Source of the DNA: Cryptomeria japonica
Lineage: Eukaryota; Streptophyta; Pinopsida; Cupressales; Cupressaceae
Direction: 5' to 3'
Assembly (NCBI RefSeq): GCF_030272615.1
Contig: NC_081409.1
Coordinates: 244,401,924-244,465,923 of the forward strand
DNA length: 64,000 nt
Made by a program: the position numbers and the translations under genes. Of this stretch, positions 35,614 through 47,481 are shown piece by piece (position 1 is the stretch's first letter; the number at the start of each line of letters is the position of its first letter). The notes below the pieces were generated by a model. That model ran no database searches. It saw nothing but the letters and a program-made list of their open reading frames with translations, and was not told the DNA's origin.

Positions 35614-36620
35614 CTAGTGTTGACAATTTGTAGGCTCCGGATCCATATGTAGCAACCACGACAAAAGGACATAACAGTTTGGTTCAAATTTTCCCTTTTT
35701 CTCTCGATCTTTCTTGTTATGTGGATTTTCTTTTAAGACAAGACCTCCCAACATAAATACTCTTGGCTTGACTTGATGATTGTAGCTTCTAGCCATCCTT
35801 TTTTGATATGCTTTTAAGTGATCAGAAGCATTTTGGCGATGCTCTTGTAGCAACTCTAGTTCTTGTAACCTGGATACTCTCTGCTCCTCATCTAGAATAA
35901 GGCCCTTTAGTGACACCCATAGAGAAGGTATCTCTACTGCAATTGGTAAGATTGCTTCTAACCCATATACAAGGCAATATGGAGTTTCTCTAGTGGGTGT
36001 AAAAATGCTAGTGCGATAAGCCCATAGAGAAGTATTCAACTGAATGTGTCAATCCTTACCAGCTTCATTGACTATCTTCTTCAAAAAAGTTTAGGATTTT
36101 TTTGTTGGATGCCTCAACTTGACCATTCCCTTGAGGATTGTAGGGTGTTGTGAATCTATGATGGATTTGGAATCACTCACATAGTTCTTTCACATCTTTA
36201 TTCTTAAAGGGTCTTCCATTATCAGTGATAATGGATATGGGAATTTCATAACGACAAATGATATAGTTGAGGATAAAGGAAGATATTTGTTTCCCTATCA
36301 CTATTGTTAAATGCATTGCTTCAATCCAGTCAAAATAAAATTGTGTCCATTTTAAGATGAAGGGTGAATCTTTCCTACCAGGTCTAGACCCCATTGAGAA
36401 AATGGTCATGATCTTGCCAAAGGATGCAGCTCTTTGTGCTGGTGCATATATCAGATTGTCGTGAACCTGACATTGTTTACATTTCTTAGCATATGTGAAG
36501 GAATCTCTTTCCACAATGGGCCAATAATAACCCAAGCATATGATTTTCTTAGCTAGCGTAAGACCACTTGAATGTGTGCCACAAATACCTTCATGGACTT
36601 TGTTTAAGGCTTTTTTGGAT
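35614..36620 (-). pseudogene. pol: Element B integrase
   Basis: From 36600 downward: an HEGICGTHSSG-like zinc-site start, GYYWPIVERD, then KKCKQCQVHDN, completing HHCC. The catalytic core retains DWIEAMHL, SIITDNGRPFKNKDVKE and, in another register, a GNGQVEASNK-like Glu site. The C-terminal part (35614-36039) resembles that of element A (LWAYRTS, VYGLEAILP, VEIPSL). Stops and at least two frameshifts separate these blocks. Confidence 0.8.
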
Positions 36621-36689
36621 TCGCCACATTCGAGGCACCTGAGGAGAGTATTATCCAGACCTCGTCTGTAAAGGGTATCAACTATAATG

Positions 36690-38960
36690 GTATAATGAGT
36701 GGATTGACGGATAAAGTTTCATTTCTAGTTTTGTGAGAGATTTGGGGGAAGGATATTATCTTTCAAGTAAAGATATGTTGGGCCATATTGTGAGGAATCG
36801 GTTTTGGATATATTGCAAATGATTTGGGTGTTAGGGGAATCATGGGCTGGATAAAAGAGTTCTTCCACCAGGAATTCGTAACGCTCTTGATTCTCTTGAG
36901 TTTGTAAAAGAGATTCTATCATTGCCATGGCATTTGCTACTTTATTTTTATTCCTTGGGATCTGATCAAAAGTGATCTCTACAAAGTATTTCTTGAAATC
37001 ATCAACTACTTTCTTGTAGGGCATCGCTTTATCATCCTTGGTTTGATATTCATCATTTATTTGATTGATAACTAGTTGGGAATCACCATAGATATGAAAC
37101 TATGTGATATTCCATTCAATGGCCATCTTGAGACCAATGACTATTGCTTCATATTCTGCAGTATTATTTGTACATGGGAAGCTCAGCTTGTATGATTTAG
37201 GAATAGTGTGGCCTTGAGGTGTTATGAATACGATTCATGAACCCAATCCATGCTATGTGTAGGAGCCATCAAAATATAGTTCCCAAGTCTTCTTGCTGAC
37301 AGTGAGGACATCTGCATTAGGAAATTCAATGGGTAATGGTGTATCATCGTCTAAGGGCGCTTCAACTAGTTGATCCACAATTACTTGTCCTTTTATAGCT
37401 TTTTGATCAACATGCTCAATATCAAATTCACTCAGCACCATGACCCATTTAGCTAGTCGACCTATTAGTGTTACCTTTCTTAGCAGATATTTTAGAGGAT
37501 CCATCTTGGCAATCAACTTCATTGAATGTGTGAGCATATAATGTCGTAACTTTTGGGTTGCAAGCACTATTTCTAGGCATGTTTTCTCCACGATTGTGTA
37601 GTTCAACTCATATCCCACTAGAGTTCTGCTGATATAGTAGATTGATCATTCTTTTCCTTCATTGTTTTGTTGCACTAGGATATCTCCTAGTGATACTTCT
37701 CTAGCTGAGATGTAAAGCAACAATGGTTTTCCTTCAATCGGCGATGCTAGTACTGGCGAAGTTACCAAATATTCCTTGATTTGAGTGAAGGCTTCCTCAC
37801 ATTTGTCATTCCATCTGAATGGAACATTCTTGTGCAATAAGTGAGTGAATGGATGAAAATGATCAATCAATTGTGCTATGAACCTTCTTATTTACTACAA
37901 TCTACCTTGTAGATAATGCAACTGATTGATGTTATTTGGGGATTCCATTTCCATTATAGCTTTTACCTTTGCTAGATCAACTTCTATTCCTTGAGCCGAT
38001 ATGATATATCCCAAAAGATTGCCTGATGTGACCCTAAAAGCACACTTCTTTGGATTCAATTTTAACTTGTATTTCTCTAATCAATCAAATATTCTGTCTA
38101 AAATTTCCAGGTGTTTTTCTCTAGTGTGCGATTTTGCTAGTATATCATGCAAACAAATCTTCCATGCAGGTATGCATCATATCATGGAAAATGGTGTTCA
38201 TTTCTCTCTAATAAGTAGCCCCGACATTCTTGAGCCCGAAAGGCATGACATTCGAACGAAAAGTACCCCAAGGGCACGTGAATGTTGTTTTCTCTTAATC
38301 TTTAGGGGCTATCTTGATTTGGTTATACCCTAAGAAACCATCCATTAAAGAGAACATTTCATGACCTATTGTAAGATCTACAATGATGTCAATGCTTGGT
38401 AGTGGAAAATCATCCTTAGGGAATTCCTTCTTCAGGTCCCTGAAGTCTATACACACTTTGATACTCTTATCCGGTTTTGATATAGGTACAATACTTGACA
38501 CCCAGTCTGGATATGCAATTGGTCTTATGAATCCTACATCTAATAGTTTCTTCAACTCTTCTTTGACTAGAAGAGCAATGTGAGGATGCATCTTCCTGAG
38601 TTTTGGTTTGACTCACTTAGATCCTAAAGCGACATTGAGGTGATGCATGATGAGGTATGGATCTAGTCCTGGCATATCTGCGTATGACCATGTAAAGTTG
38701 ATTTTCCTTCTCTTGAAGATGTCATTGTATTTTTTTCTCTCTTGTTCTATTAAAGATGCTGCAGGATGAAGAATCTTGGAATTATCTGGAGTACCAATGT
38801 TGACTGCTTCTATAGGTTCAATTAGGATAGCTGATCTTTCTTGAAAATGTTTTGGGATGGTGTCAAATCTTCCATCTTTGGGCACCTCAAGGAGGTTTTC
38901 ACCCTCAGATATGCCCTTTATTTTATCTTTTGATTGGTTAAATGTTGCCATAAAATGGTT
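36690..38960 (-). pseudogene. pol: Element B RT, RNase H and second RNase H
   Basis: Going leftward: a linker (38951-38613), then RT blocks FIRPIAYPDWVSSIVPISKPD, CIDFRDLKKE and LMDGFLGYNQIK (38591-38295), then MPFGLKN (about 38250). The YVDD region at 38168-38136 is changed by substitution and frameshift, so no catalytic motif remains. The RT-linked RNase H (37870-37340) lacks the TDAS Asp (it reads YISAREV). The second RNase H (37290-36725) keeps WELYFDGS, a TAEYEA block and YGDSQLV. Many stops. The same dual RNase H plan as element A confirms a shared lineage. Confidence 0.82.
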
Positions 38961-39763
38961 TTCAGCATTAGACCTTTTTTTTAATTCTTTAATTTCACTT
39001 TTTCAACTGGAAGATTTGGCACCCCCTAACTAGAAGATGTGTTATTAGATTCATTGGTGGAGACTCTTTTGGGTGTTATGGGTTCAACAGAATTCAGATA
39101 TACAACTATAGCATGGTCATTTGGGAAGGTGTCAACTTTACTGATTCTGATGATGTGCCAATCAATAAGTTATGGGTGTATTAAGGGTAACAGATCATCT
39201 GATTGGTTAATTTTAAATACTTCAACGGTCAGGAAATAATTGTCAAAGTTTTTTGTTGTTTCAGCTAAGTTAAGGATATCACTCTCCTCAAGATACATTA
39301 TCCTGATCACCCTCCGATTGGTCTCAGTGAAGTTAGTTTCGTTAGTTTGTGATTCCCATTCAAGTGGCCTATATTCTAAAGTTTGGTCCGCATATGCAGG
39401 ACTAAATCAATATATACATCTTTTGTATCACAAGATTCTTCACAAGATATTTTAAAATATGTATCAAATTCCTACTCATGTGAGTCAGTTTCACTGCTAG
39501 CTTGTAATCTACATATTTGCTCACATAGATTGTGGTTTGCTTCTTCTGTTTTCCTTGCCATTGCTTTTCTTCTCTCATATTCAACTTCTTCTGGACTGAT
39601 GGTTACTTCTGCTAGTCTGGCTATCAGATCTTCTTGCCTTACATCCATTTCTTGTCTTTTTTTTTTCTAGTCTACTAGAGATTTTGTCTTCTTGTGATCT
39701 TATGTCCTCTTGTTTTTGTTGTTGATTAGCGGTTGTTTCCACCCTTTGAATTATCAACTCCTC

Positions 39764-41060
39764 TTATTTTCTTTTGTTCTCTTCTTGTTGTTTTATATCA
39801 AATGTTTCCTCTCTTTGGATTGAAAGTTCCTCTTGCCTTCTATCGTGCTTCTCTTTTGGTTGTCTAGAATGTGTTTCATCTTCTGGAGTAACTTGTCCAT
39901 GCCCTAAGCCTGATTTATCTTTAGCGATTTGAGATTTAGGTTGTATGGGTCCTAGAAGACCTTCTTTTCTTTTTCCCATAGGTCTTGTTCTAGTGTATCC
40001 CATTTTTTGTAGGATGTTGAATCCTTTTCCATATTTTTCTGTGGGTATGCTGACATTATTGATTTTCTGTTGAACTTCTTCATCCTTATATAACCATTGT
40101 AGCACATCCTTGTTCTCAGTTTCTTCAGATAATGTCCTTGCTCTAACAAAGGCTCCATCAAATATTTGAAGAGGTTTTTGCAGGAGTTGTGGTTTTGAAC
40201 TTGTTGGTTTCCCATAAGATATTGGGGAAAGTGGTAGAGCCTGTAGAAAATACTCTCCCATTCCCTTATCATTCAATTTTAGTTTCTTATCAAAGTTTTC
40301 TAAGGTCGACATCAACAATTTTTCTTGGGATAATGAGATAGGAGAGATTGCTTCTCTATTATGAGGAACTGTGGCATCCTGAGCTAGCCTCAGATTACTG
40401 CAATACTAAATGGAATCTACTAAAATTGTTACCTCTTGTCCATTATAAGGGAATTTAATACATTGGTGATATGTCAAAGGAACTATCTGCATGTCGTAGA
40501 TCCACTGTCTGCCTAGAAGAATGTTATAGGATAGATTCAAGTCCAGGACTTGAAAAACCATATCTCTTTGAACGGGTCCTATCCTGAGTGGTAATATCAT
40601 TGTTCCCTTAGAGGATCACTCTTCTTCATCATAGGCTTTGATGGTTATTTTCTTTCTAGGATCCACTGCTTCTTTTAAAAACCTAGGGCACACACTAAAC
40701 TCAATGCACAAATATTCAAGCTTGCTCTTCCATCTATGAGAACACGTTTGATGTGTGCTTTGTGAATAAGCACTTCAATGTGTAGTGGAGAATTGTCAGG
40801 ATTTTGCAATGACACGTCATCATGTTCTGTGAATGATAGGAAATGAGGAGCTATGAGGTGTCCTACAATATTTTGGAATTGATCAACATCCAAATCTTTG
40901 GAGACTGTGGTTTTAACTAGAGATTTCTCTAATATTTCCTTATGCGTTGGTGAGAGTTTTAGGAGCTCTAGTATTGATATCTGTGTAGGGGTTTTCTGCA
41001 ATTGATCCACTATGTTGTATTGCCTCGAGTTAGATATTGCATTATTTGTCACACTAGGGA
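39764..41060 (-). pseudogene. Element B aspartic protease and G-patch segment
   Basis: The linker and protease lie at 41052-40406: the pre-protease linker (IVDQLQKTPTQISILELL), an active site reading VLIDGRASLNIC, where DGG is usual, and SYNILLGRQWIYDM near the end. The segment 40318-39764 contains KYGKGFNILQKMGYTRTRPMG, a G-patch-like motif, then a Gln/Glu/Lys-rich helix. Order and motifs match element A (3470-4641). Frames are broken at several points. Confidence 0.78.
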
Positions 41061-41079
41061 ATGCTACCTTAGCTTTACT

Positions 41080-42620
41080 TCAAGTAATGGCATGCATTGG
41101 TTTCGTTGGTGTCTTCTCTTTGATGATAATGATGTTTACTACATTATCATAAGCGTGAGCATAGTTAACTTTTGCTTTCCCTTTGTCATTTTGATTGTTG
41201 GATGTTTCACCTTTTTCATAATTGGGCAATGGAGTTTTCAAGGTCGTATGTGATTCATTTGTTTTGTGCCCATCCACTATGATGACCTCATTGTCAATTA
41301 AATCTTCAATAACATGTTTGAGTCTTTAACAATCATTGGTTTGATGCCCTTTGTTTGCAAGAAGAGTTTTTAAAGCTGATTGCAATGGTTCCCCAATGTT
41401 GGTAAATTTTTTGCGCATATTGGGAAATAATGATTTTGGTTTAGCGTTGTTGTCTTGATTGCTCACTAGTGTTCTACTTGACAAATTGAATATAGGTTGT
41501 TGTGGTTTAACATTATGGTTATCAATTGTTCCATCATTCACAACATTTATGTTTCTTGCCCAAAATTTTAGTTTATTATTATTGTTATTGTTGTTGTTGT
41601 TGTTATTATGGAAGGAGTTTCAGGAATTGTTTCCTTCTTTATAGAGTTTCAATTCTCTTTTCTTAATCATAGCATCCTCAATTTTGAGTCTATTTTCAAT
41701 CATCTTTGCAAAACTAGGAGGACATTGTAATTTGAGCCTATAACTCATTTCACTCATGAGGTTATTGATGAATATATCCATCTCTTTCTGATCAGGTACT
41801 GGTCTAGGATATCTGTTGAATAAATGTCTCCATCTCTGCAAGAAGGTCATGAAAGACTCTCCACTCTTTTGTTTAATATTGCACAAATCCAACATCATTT
41901 TCTCATGTTGTATGTTGTAAGAGTATTGTGAAATGAATTTGTTTACCAACTCTTCAAATGATCTAATCCCAAGGGGTAATTTAGAAAACCATTCAATTGA
42001 TTATCCACTCAAACTTCTAAAGAATAGCCACATGAGATATGTTTCATTGTGAGAGAATTCCATGCTCATTGTGCAAAATTCTCTGATGTGATCTTGTGGA
42101 TCAATTTTCCCATCGTATTTATAATATTTTTATATCTCACAATGTTGTGGAAATGGTACCATGTTCAAACTCCTGTCAAAAGGATATGGACAAATGTCTT
42201 CTAAATAATATATATTGGCACTTGTTCCATTTTGCATATCCTGAATCTGTTGTTGTAGAGTTTGTATTTGTTGAGTGAGATTTAAAAGAGTATCATTGAC
42301 ACGATTTATCCTCATACCATCATGAGTTCTTCTTGCATCATCCTGAGTTCTACATGTGTCATCATTAGTTCTTCGTGTGTCCTCGTGAGTTCTTGTGTCA
42401 TCATGAGTTCTTCTTGTGTCTTCAAGAGTTCTTGTGTCATCCTTCCCGCAATTGAGAGTTTCCTCATTTTGCTCATTGTCATTGTGAGTGTCACTTGATC
42501 CTTCCTTTTGTCCTAAGTTATTTATGTCAAAATCTTGGGGAAGTTTAGCACCAAAATGTTCTAACATTAAGAAATATTTCTCTTTTTCTCCCTCCAATAT
42601 TTTCTCCATGAATTTATCAA
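41080..42620 (-). pseudogene. gag: Element B gag
   Basis: An N-terminal region (42609-42130) has an acidic repeat array of 'THDDTRTHEDTRRT' type and a Gln-rich helix. A Gag core at 41949-41620 follows (VNKFISQYSYNIQ, ESFMTFLQRWRHLFNRYP, MIENRLKIEDAM), the pattern of the Tat/Athila Gag domain. After it come a short conserved piece (LQSALKTLLANKGHQTNDC) and a Lys/Asn-rich linker. No CCHC knuckle is found. Stops break it into four pieces. Confidence 0.75.
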
Positions 42621-43490
42621 ATTTTGGATCTTGTTGAATTTATCTAATGTGTTGATTTGTTATCTCTTCTTATATTTCATTTCCTTGTGTCATTTCCTCG
42701 CAATCTTCTGCCATTTCAAGTGTTTCTATTTCTATATTTCTTTGATTTTCATCTCTGAGCCCTAGTTAAAACGGGCATACACGTGTCCTGAATATTTTGC
42801 GAGGTTTCAATTTTCTATAATGTGTCTCAATAAGTGATCAATTGCTGAGGTAAATATGATAAATTGATACGACCACTTCTGTTGAGAGATTGGTATAATC
42901 CCGATCTTTGTTGTAAGGCTAGCATTCTTAGAGGTTCATTGGCAAACTCATTTCTATGACTGCGTAGATAATCACGATAGCGGTGTAAGAATACATGATG
43001 TTTCAATAAGAGTTTGAGATTGATGTAGAGAAATATTCTCCTTTTCAAGATTTCTTTTTGACTAAGCTTCCTCTTTTTTGGATGACACAAAATGGTCATT
43101 CAAGTATTCGCTAGTTTGCAAGTTTCTCAATCCTAGTTTGGAGTGCAAGTTTTGTGGTTTTGATATGACCAAGTTCAATAGGAATGATATATCCTATGAT
43201 AGAGAATGAGGTTAGTTTGATCAAGCGTTGTAGTTCCGTGATAAAGGATAATAGATCCTATTGAGAAACTATGTTTAAGAGATCGATTTATCAAAGAAAA
43301 TGTGGTGATGCACTTTGAGATGTTGGATCTTGAACTTGTTGGAGATGAATATTTGAAAACCTTAATGTGTCTAGCTTTGAATCTGCTTTGACAAAATATA
43401 ACCTGACTGAGAGCCTTGAGAAGATAACCTAATCTCTATGTTTGACTGTCTGATAAATGGGTTGTTTTTGTTTTCTGATTTTGGTGTAGT
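42621..43490. other. Element B 5' leader, upstream of gag
   Basis: A minus-strand frame at 43099-42827 is basic and unassigned. No primer binding site is recognised anywhere between here and the 5' LTR. Confidence 0.4.
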
Positions 43491-43499
43491 TTACCATAA

Positions 43500-43735
43500 A
43501 TGCTGACAAAATGACCAAAAACATTGCTATCCTGACCAGATAACATTGACAAAATGACCAGAAACACTGAGGTACAAACCAGGAACATTGAGACAAAGAC
43601 CGGAAATGCTATCAGATAGACCAGAAACTATGAGACAGAGACCAAAAATGCTATCAGACAGACTAGGAACTCTGAGACAGAGACCAAAAATGCTACCAGA
43701 TAGACCAGGAACTATGAGACAAAGACTAAAAATGC
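43500..43735. repeat. Tandem array of 42-bp units in element B leader
   Basis: About four good copies of a 42-bp unit (core 'gagacagagaccaaaaatgc' then 'tatcagacagaccaggaact') lie at 43582-43735, preceded by degenerate copies with 'aaaatgaccagaaacattg'. Tat/Ogre-type elements are known to carry such variable arrays. Confidence 0.8.
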
Positions 43736-43899
43736 TATACTACAATTCAATTACTCTAAAGTTCAAATCAGTGATGTTTGGTATTAGCAAATGGTTGTTT
43801 GAACTTAAAAGATTGTTTTTTGGACCCAAATATTTGATTTTTAGACTCAGACAACTGATGTTTAGACCTAGCAAGCACAAACTGAGAGATCTAGTGTTG

Positions 43900-44490
43900 A
43901 AACATGAGCAAGTTGACATTCAAACCAAGAGAGCTGACATTTGGACCAAAAGAGCTAAAGTTTGAACAAGGAGAATTGTCATTTGGACCAGAAGAGCTAA
44001 AGTTTGAACCAGGAACTCTGAAGTTTAAAATACTAATGTTATAACTCAGACAATGGTTGTTTTGACTCCAAGAGTTGATGTGTAGACTCATATAACTAAT
44101 TCTCATACTTAGGAAACACAAACTTGCAGATCTAATGTTGAAATATGAAATAGCTAACATTCATACCAAGAGAGTTTTAGTTTAGACCAAAAGAGATGGC
44201 ATTTGAACCAGAAGAGCTGACATTTGGACTAAGAGGGTTGTTGCTTGGACCGAGAGAGCTACTGTTTGGACCGAGAGAGCTATTGTTTGGACTGAAAGAG
44301 CTACTATTTGGACTAAGAGAGCTACTATTTGGACTAAGAGAGCCACTATTTGGACTGGAAGAGCTACTATTTGGACCAAGAGAGCTACTGTTTGGATTGA
44401 TAGAGCTATTGTTTGGACCGAAAGAGCTATAGTTTGGACAGAGAGAGCTACTATTTGGACCGAAAGAGCTATTGTTTGGACCGAGAGAGA
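43900..44490. repeat. Tandem array of 21-bp units in element B leader
   Basis: At least 13 units of 21 bp with core 'tttggaccgagagagctatt' run from about 44215 to 44485. More divergent units extend back to about 43900. The 21-bp period produces artificial repetitive reading frames in both directions (LLFGPRE / VQTIALS). Confidence 0.9.
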
Positions 44491-45656
44491 TAATCTATTG
44501 TGAAACTTGTAAACATGACAGTTTGAAGTTTGAGTTTGCAATTTTTGTTGAGTTTGAATGGATGATATCTTGACGTGATTTAGAAACACATAAGCCAGAT
44601 TGTCTTTTGCCCCAAAGGACACATAAAGTGTATGTTCAAGAAGCTTTAAAGAAAGCCCAAGTTTTCACAGGTTTTGAACAATTGAAAACACACCATTCAG
44701 TCTATCCTAAGGAGATTGGCTTCATTATTAGATCTCAACCCACATCTTGGTACCCTATCAGCTCACACAACCTTGTCACCCCCTAAAGGGTGCCCGTGTT
44801 TTTTCCTTTGCAAGAGCTAGCAGAGTCTCATTATGAGTCTAGCAATAAGGTCTCGAAAGGAGAGTTCACACATATGCTCAAGAGAGACATATGGTGAGTG
44901 TCCTTGGGAGAGATTCTTCCCCCTCCCTACACTGAGAAGATAATAATGTTTGGAGGTAAACTGGGTAGCTTCTAATTTTTATTGGATTTAGTAAGGGATC
45001 CATTCGACGCGTCGGGGTAAAAACTCAATTAAGAGGTCTCCCAGCCTTGAAAACCAAGGTTTGATATACCCGAAGGTACGAAGGAGAGCTATTCTTGAGA
45101 ACTGTCATTGAATTTATTTTCATTAAATCACGTTTATTTTATAGTGGGTTGGAGTACTTGGCGTTAGCTGTTCCCACTTGGGTTGTTCCCTTCTCACTGA
45201 CCTTATGGGCTTCTTGGGAGGGCAGGCCCGCTAAAGATATGCACTATTGAAAATAAAAGATGAGTCTAGCTTTCTGATCACCTAAGAAAGGTGAGAGCAT
45301 ACTCGCCTATCATCAAAACACATAAGACATGTTTGTTCATTTCCATTGTAATTAGTCTATGTGCCTAATTTATCAAAAAGAAGTGCAAAATCTCACGGCT
45401 GCAAATAAAGTTAGTAGTTTATAGTGCATTCTTTGGCAGTGAAATGGTTTATAACTTCGGTCTTTTACAACAAAATAGGTACTTGCAAAATCAACAAACT
45501 ATAAATTAGGTTTGGGAAAATGATAGTCCAGATGCAGAAATGAGAAATGCAGAATATGACATTGAAGTTATCAATGGAAAACTGAAAACATTGTCAAATC
45601 AACCAAAAACGCCATCAAATTAACCAACTATTTATATGACATTTTAACGAGCAACT
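44491..45656. other. Element B region between tandem repeats and the duplicated ORF C piece
   Basis: Mixed composition with no coding frame. A GC-richer part (44750-45240, with 'gacgcgtcggggtaaaaactc') looks like the leader or LTR-proximal part of some element but has no partner in the window. The right border, near 45650, is where similarity to 18826-18833 begins, at the shared 'aactatttata'. Confidence 0.4.
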
Positions 45657-46351
45657 ATTTATACTATTGTAGTTGTGCCTTGACCTCCCTTTTGGATCTT
45701 TGCTCCTTTCCTATTCTTGTTTTTATTGTTGTCATGACGACGTCGAGGGAGGCCATCTCTCCCCATTTGGTTTGCTTACCAAGGTATACTTGGGAGATTT
45801 GGTACCTTGGGGATGTTTGTTGTTCACCTTCACCTTCTGTATCTTGTATCAGGGCGACTACACTGGCAATTACATCTCTTGAATCATTTCTTGAAAGATG
45901 GTGGAGATTTTTGGCCTTTATGGTTCTCCCCGGGGACTCAGCAATTGCATCTCGCAAGGTAATGCTTGAGAGAACAATCTTCTTCTTCTTTAAGAAGTTG
46001 AAACTTGGTCACTGTGACATGCTTGAGTCTTGTTGTTCACCTTGGGTGGTGACTTGGGTGGTTATAATGTGGGCCTCTTCTTGCTGCTCTTGTTCCTCCT
46101 TCTCTTGTTACTCCCCATTCATATTATAAGGTTGCTCATGTAGTTGTTGTTGTGCAGGTTCTTCATGTTGTGGTGGAGGTTGTGAAATTTATTGTGCAAG
46201 GTTTTCTTGAAGCACCTGTTCATAACCATGTTGTTTCTTCTTAGCAAACTCTTCTAACTTTACACCCACTTCTTATTCAAAAGCCTCTTTTTTAGCCTCA
46301 TTTTTTTGTTTTTGTTGGTCTCCTTCTAATTGCCTGAGGAGCAATTCCTAG
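45657..46351 (-). pseudogene. Second copy of an ORF C segment (duplicate of 18833-19536)
   Basis: It runs parallel to 18833-19536 with about one difference per 15-20 bases. On the minus strand it encodes the same Gln/Glu-rich then basic stretch, including EGEGEQQTSPRYQISQV and KWGEMASLDVV. It ends at CCTAG (46347-46351), which abuts the LTR at 46352, exactly as in the other copy. The homology stops at 'aactatttata'. It occupies the place where element B should have its primer binding site. Confidence 0.8.
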
Positions 46352-47481
46352 TGTGATGCTAAAAATATGTGTCAATGGAAACAAGCATACACATAGATGA
46401 GACAATAAAACATAAGTAGGAAGCAAATATAAAAGCTAAATTAAAGATGAAAACCCATAGCCTCCATTCAAATGTCCCATCTTCCTCTATTCTTGAGGAC
46501 CTTGAAGGTTATATAATTGTTGGCTCTCAGCGGAGCAATGACCTTCAATAGTGACAACTCAAGAGTTGAGTAGCTAGTTGATCATGATTGATTGTGCAAA
46601 TGATATGAGATGCATGCTGATTGATAGATGATTTAGCTAGAATGATCTATTCAAGCTACATGATTGATAAAATGGAAACTAAATTAACATGCTAAAAGCT
46701 ATTCTAAACACGATAATATTGATCTGATTGCCAATTATGCTAGATGATTAAGATATAAAATGCTTATAGTAATGATGCTAAAATCTAGGATGCAAGGGAT
46801 TTTTATTACTCCAAAATGAGGGGCATTTATAAGATTTCCAAGGCCAAAGATGAGGTGGCAATAATCAACGGTTTGGATCCGATTTGAAGATATCAAGGGC
46901 TAGAATTGAGGAAGTTAGAGAAGAGGTTGGAGGAAGGGACACATGTCATCTCTGTGGTGACAAGTGTCAAAGAACATTTCTCATAAGAGGGCAAGTGTCC
47001 AAGGGAGAAGACATGTGGCCAAAGTGCCATGTGTCTCAAGGAGGGGATATCCAACCCACGGGAGGTTAGAGTAAAAGAGGTTAGGATGTGCAAGATAGGA
47101 TAGGGTTAGTTAAACCGAGGATAAGATAGAATGGGTGAGGTTAGGGGGTGGCTAGGTTAGGTGGTTAGAAGTTAGGAGCCATGTGCTCATTTGAATTTAG
47201 AAATTCAAATAATTATGAAAAATGGATAATTAATTTCAACAAACTTGGATTTGTTAAATTTAATTATGGGATTAGAAGAATTGATTTAAAAGGGGGAGGA
47301 TTAATTAATTAAAGGGGATTATTGAAATGAACTATATAAATAAATCATTTAGATTTATTCACAAGTAGATGAATAGAGAAATCAATCAAATTACTCGCGA
47401 ATTCAATTAATTCAAAGGGGGGATTAATTAAACAACTATGTATTTAATTAATTATCTTCAGACCATTTTTAGGTGTATACG
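46352..47481 (-). repeat. Element B 5' LTR
   Basis: Direct repeat of 19537-20681. The outer terminus reads CGTATACACC on the minus strand, where the other copy has TGTATAAACC, so the terminal T has mutated. The outer flank 47482-47486 is CCTAG. The inner flank 46347-46351 is also CCTAG, followed by ORF C sequence instead of a primer site. Confidence 0.85.

Larger units (their letters stand above)
19537..47481 (-). mobile_element. Element B: Tat/Ogre-like Ty3/gypsy element with nested insertions
   Basis: It is bounded by LTRs of 1.13-1.15 kb and the CCTAG duplication. On the minus strand the order is 5' LTR, (duplicated ORF C piece), tandem repeats, gag, protease, G-patch, RT, RNase H, second RNase H, integrase, antisense PMD gene, polypurine tract and 3' LTR. 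It spans 27.9 kb. Subtracting element C (8.9 kb) and the solo LTR (0.8 kb) leaves about 18 kb, within the large size range of Ogre-like elements. All its genes carry many stops and frameshifts, much worse than in element A. It inserted into ORF C and later received two insertions itself. Confidence 0.8.

Noticed and set aside
43500-44490. CRISPR-like regular repeats
   Set aside because: The units are contiguous with no unique spacers, the DNA is plant nuclear and no cas genes are present.
44182-44622. VQTIALS repeat protein on the minus strand and LLFGPRE repeat on the plus strand
   Set aside because: Both come from the 21-bp tandem repeat; a period divisible by three keeps frames open by chance.
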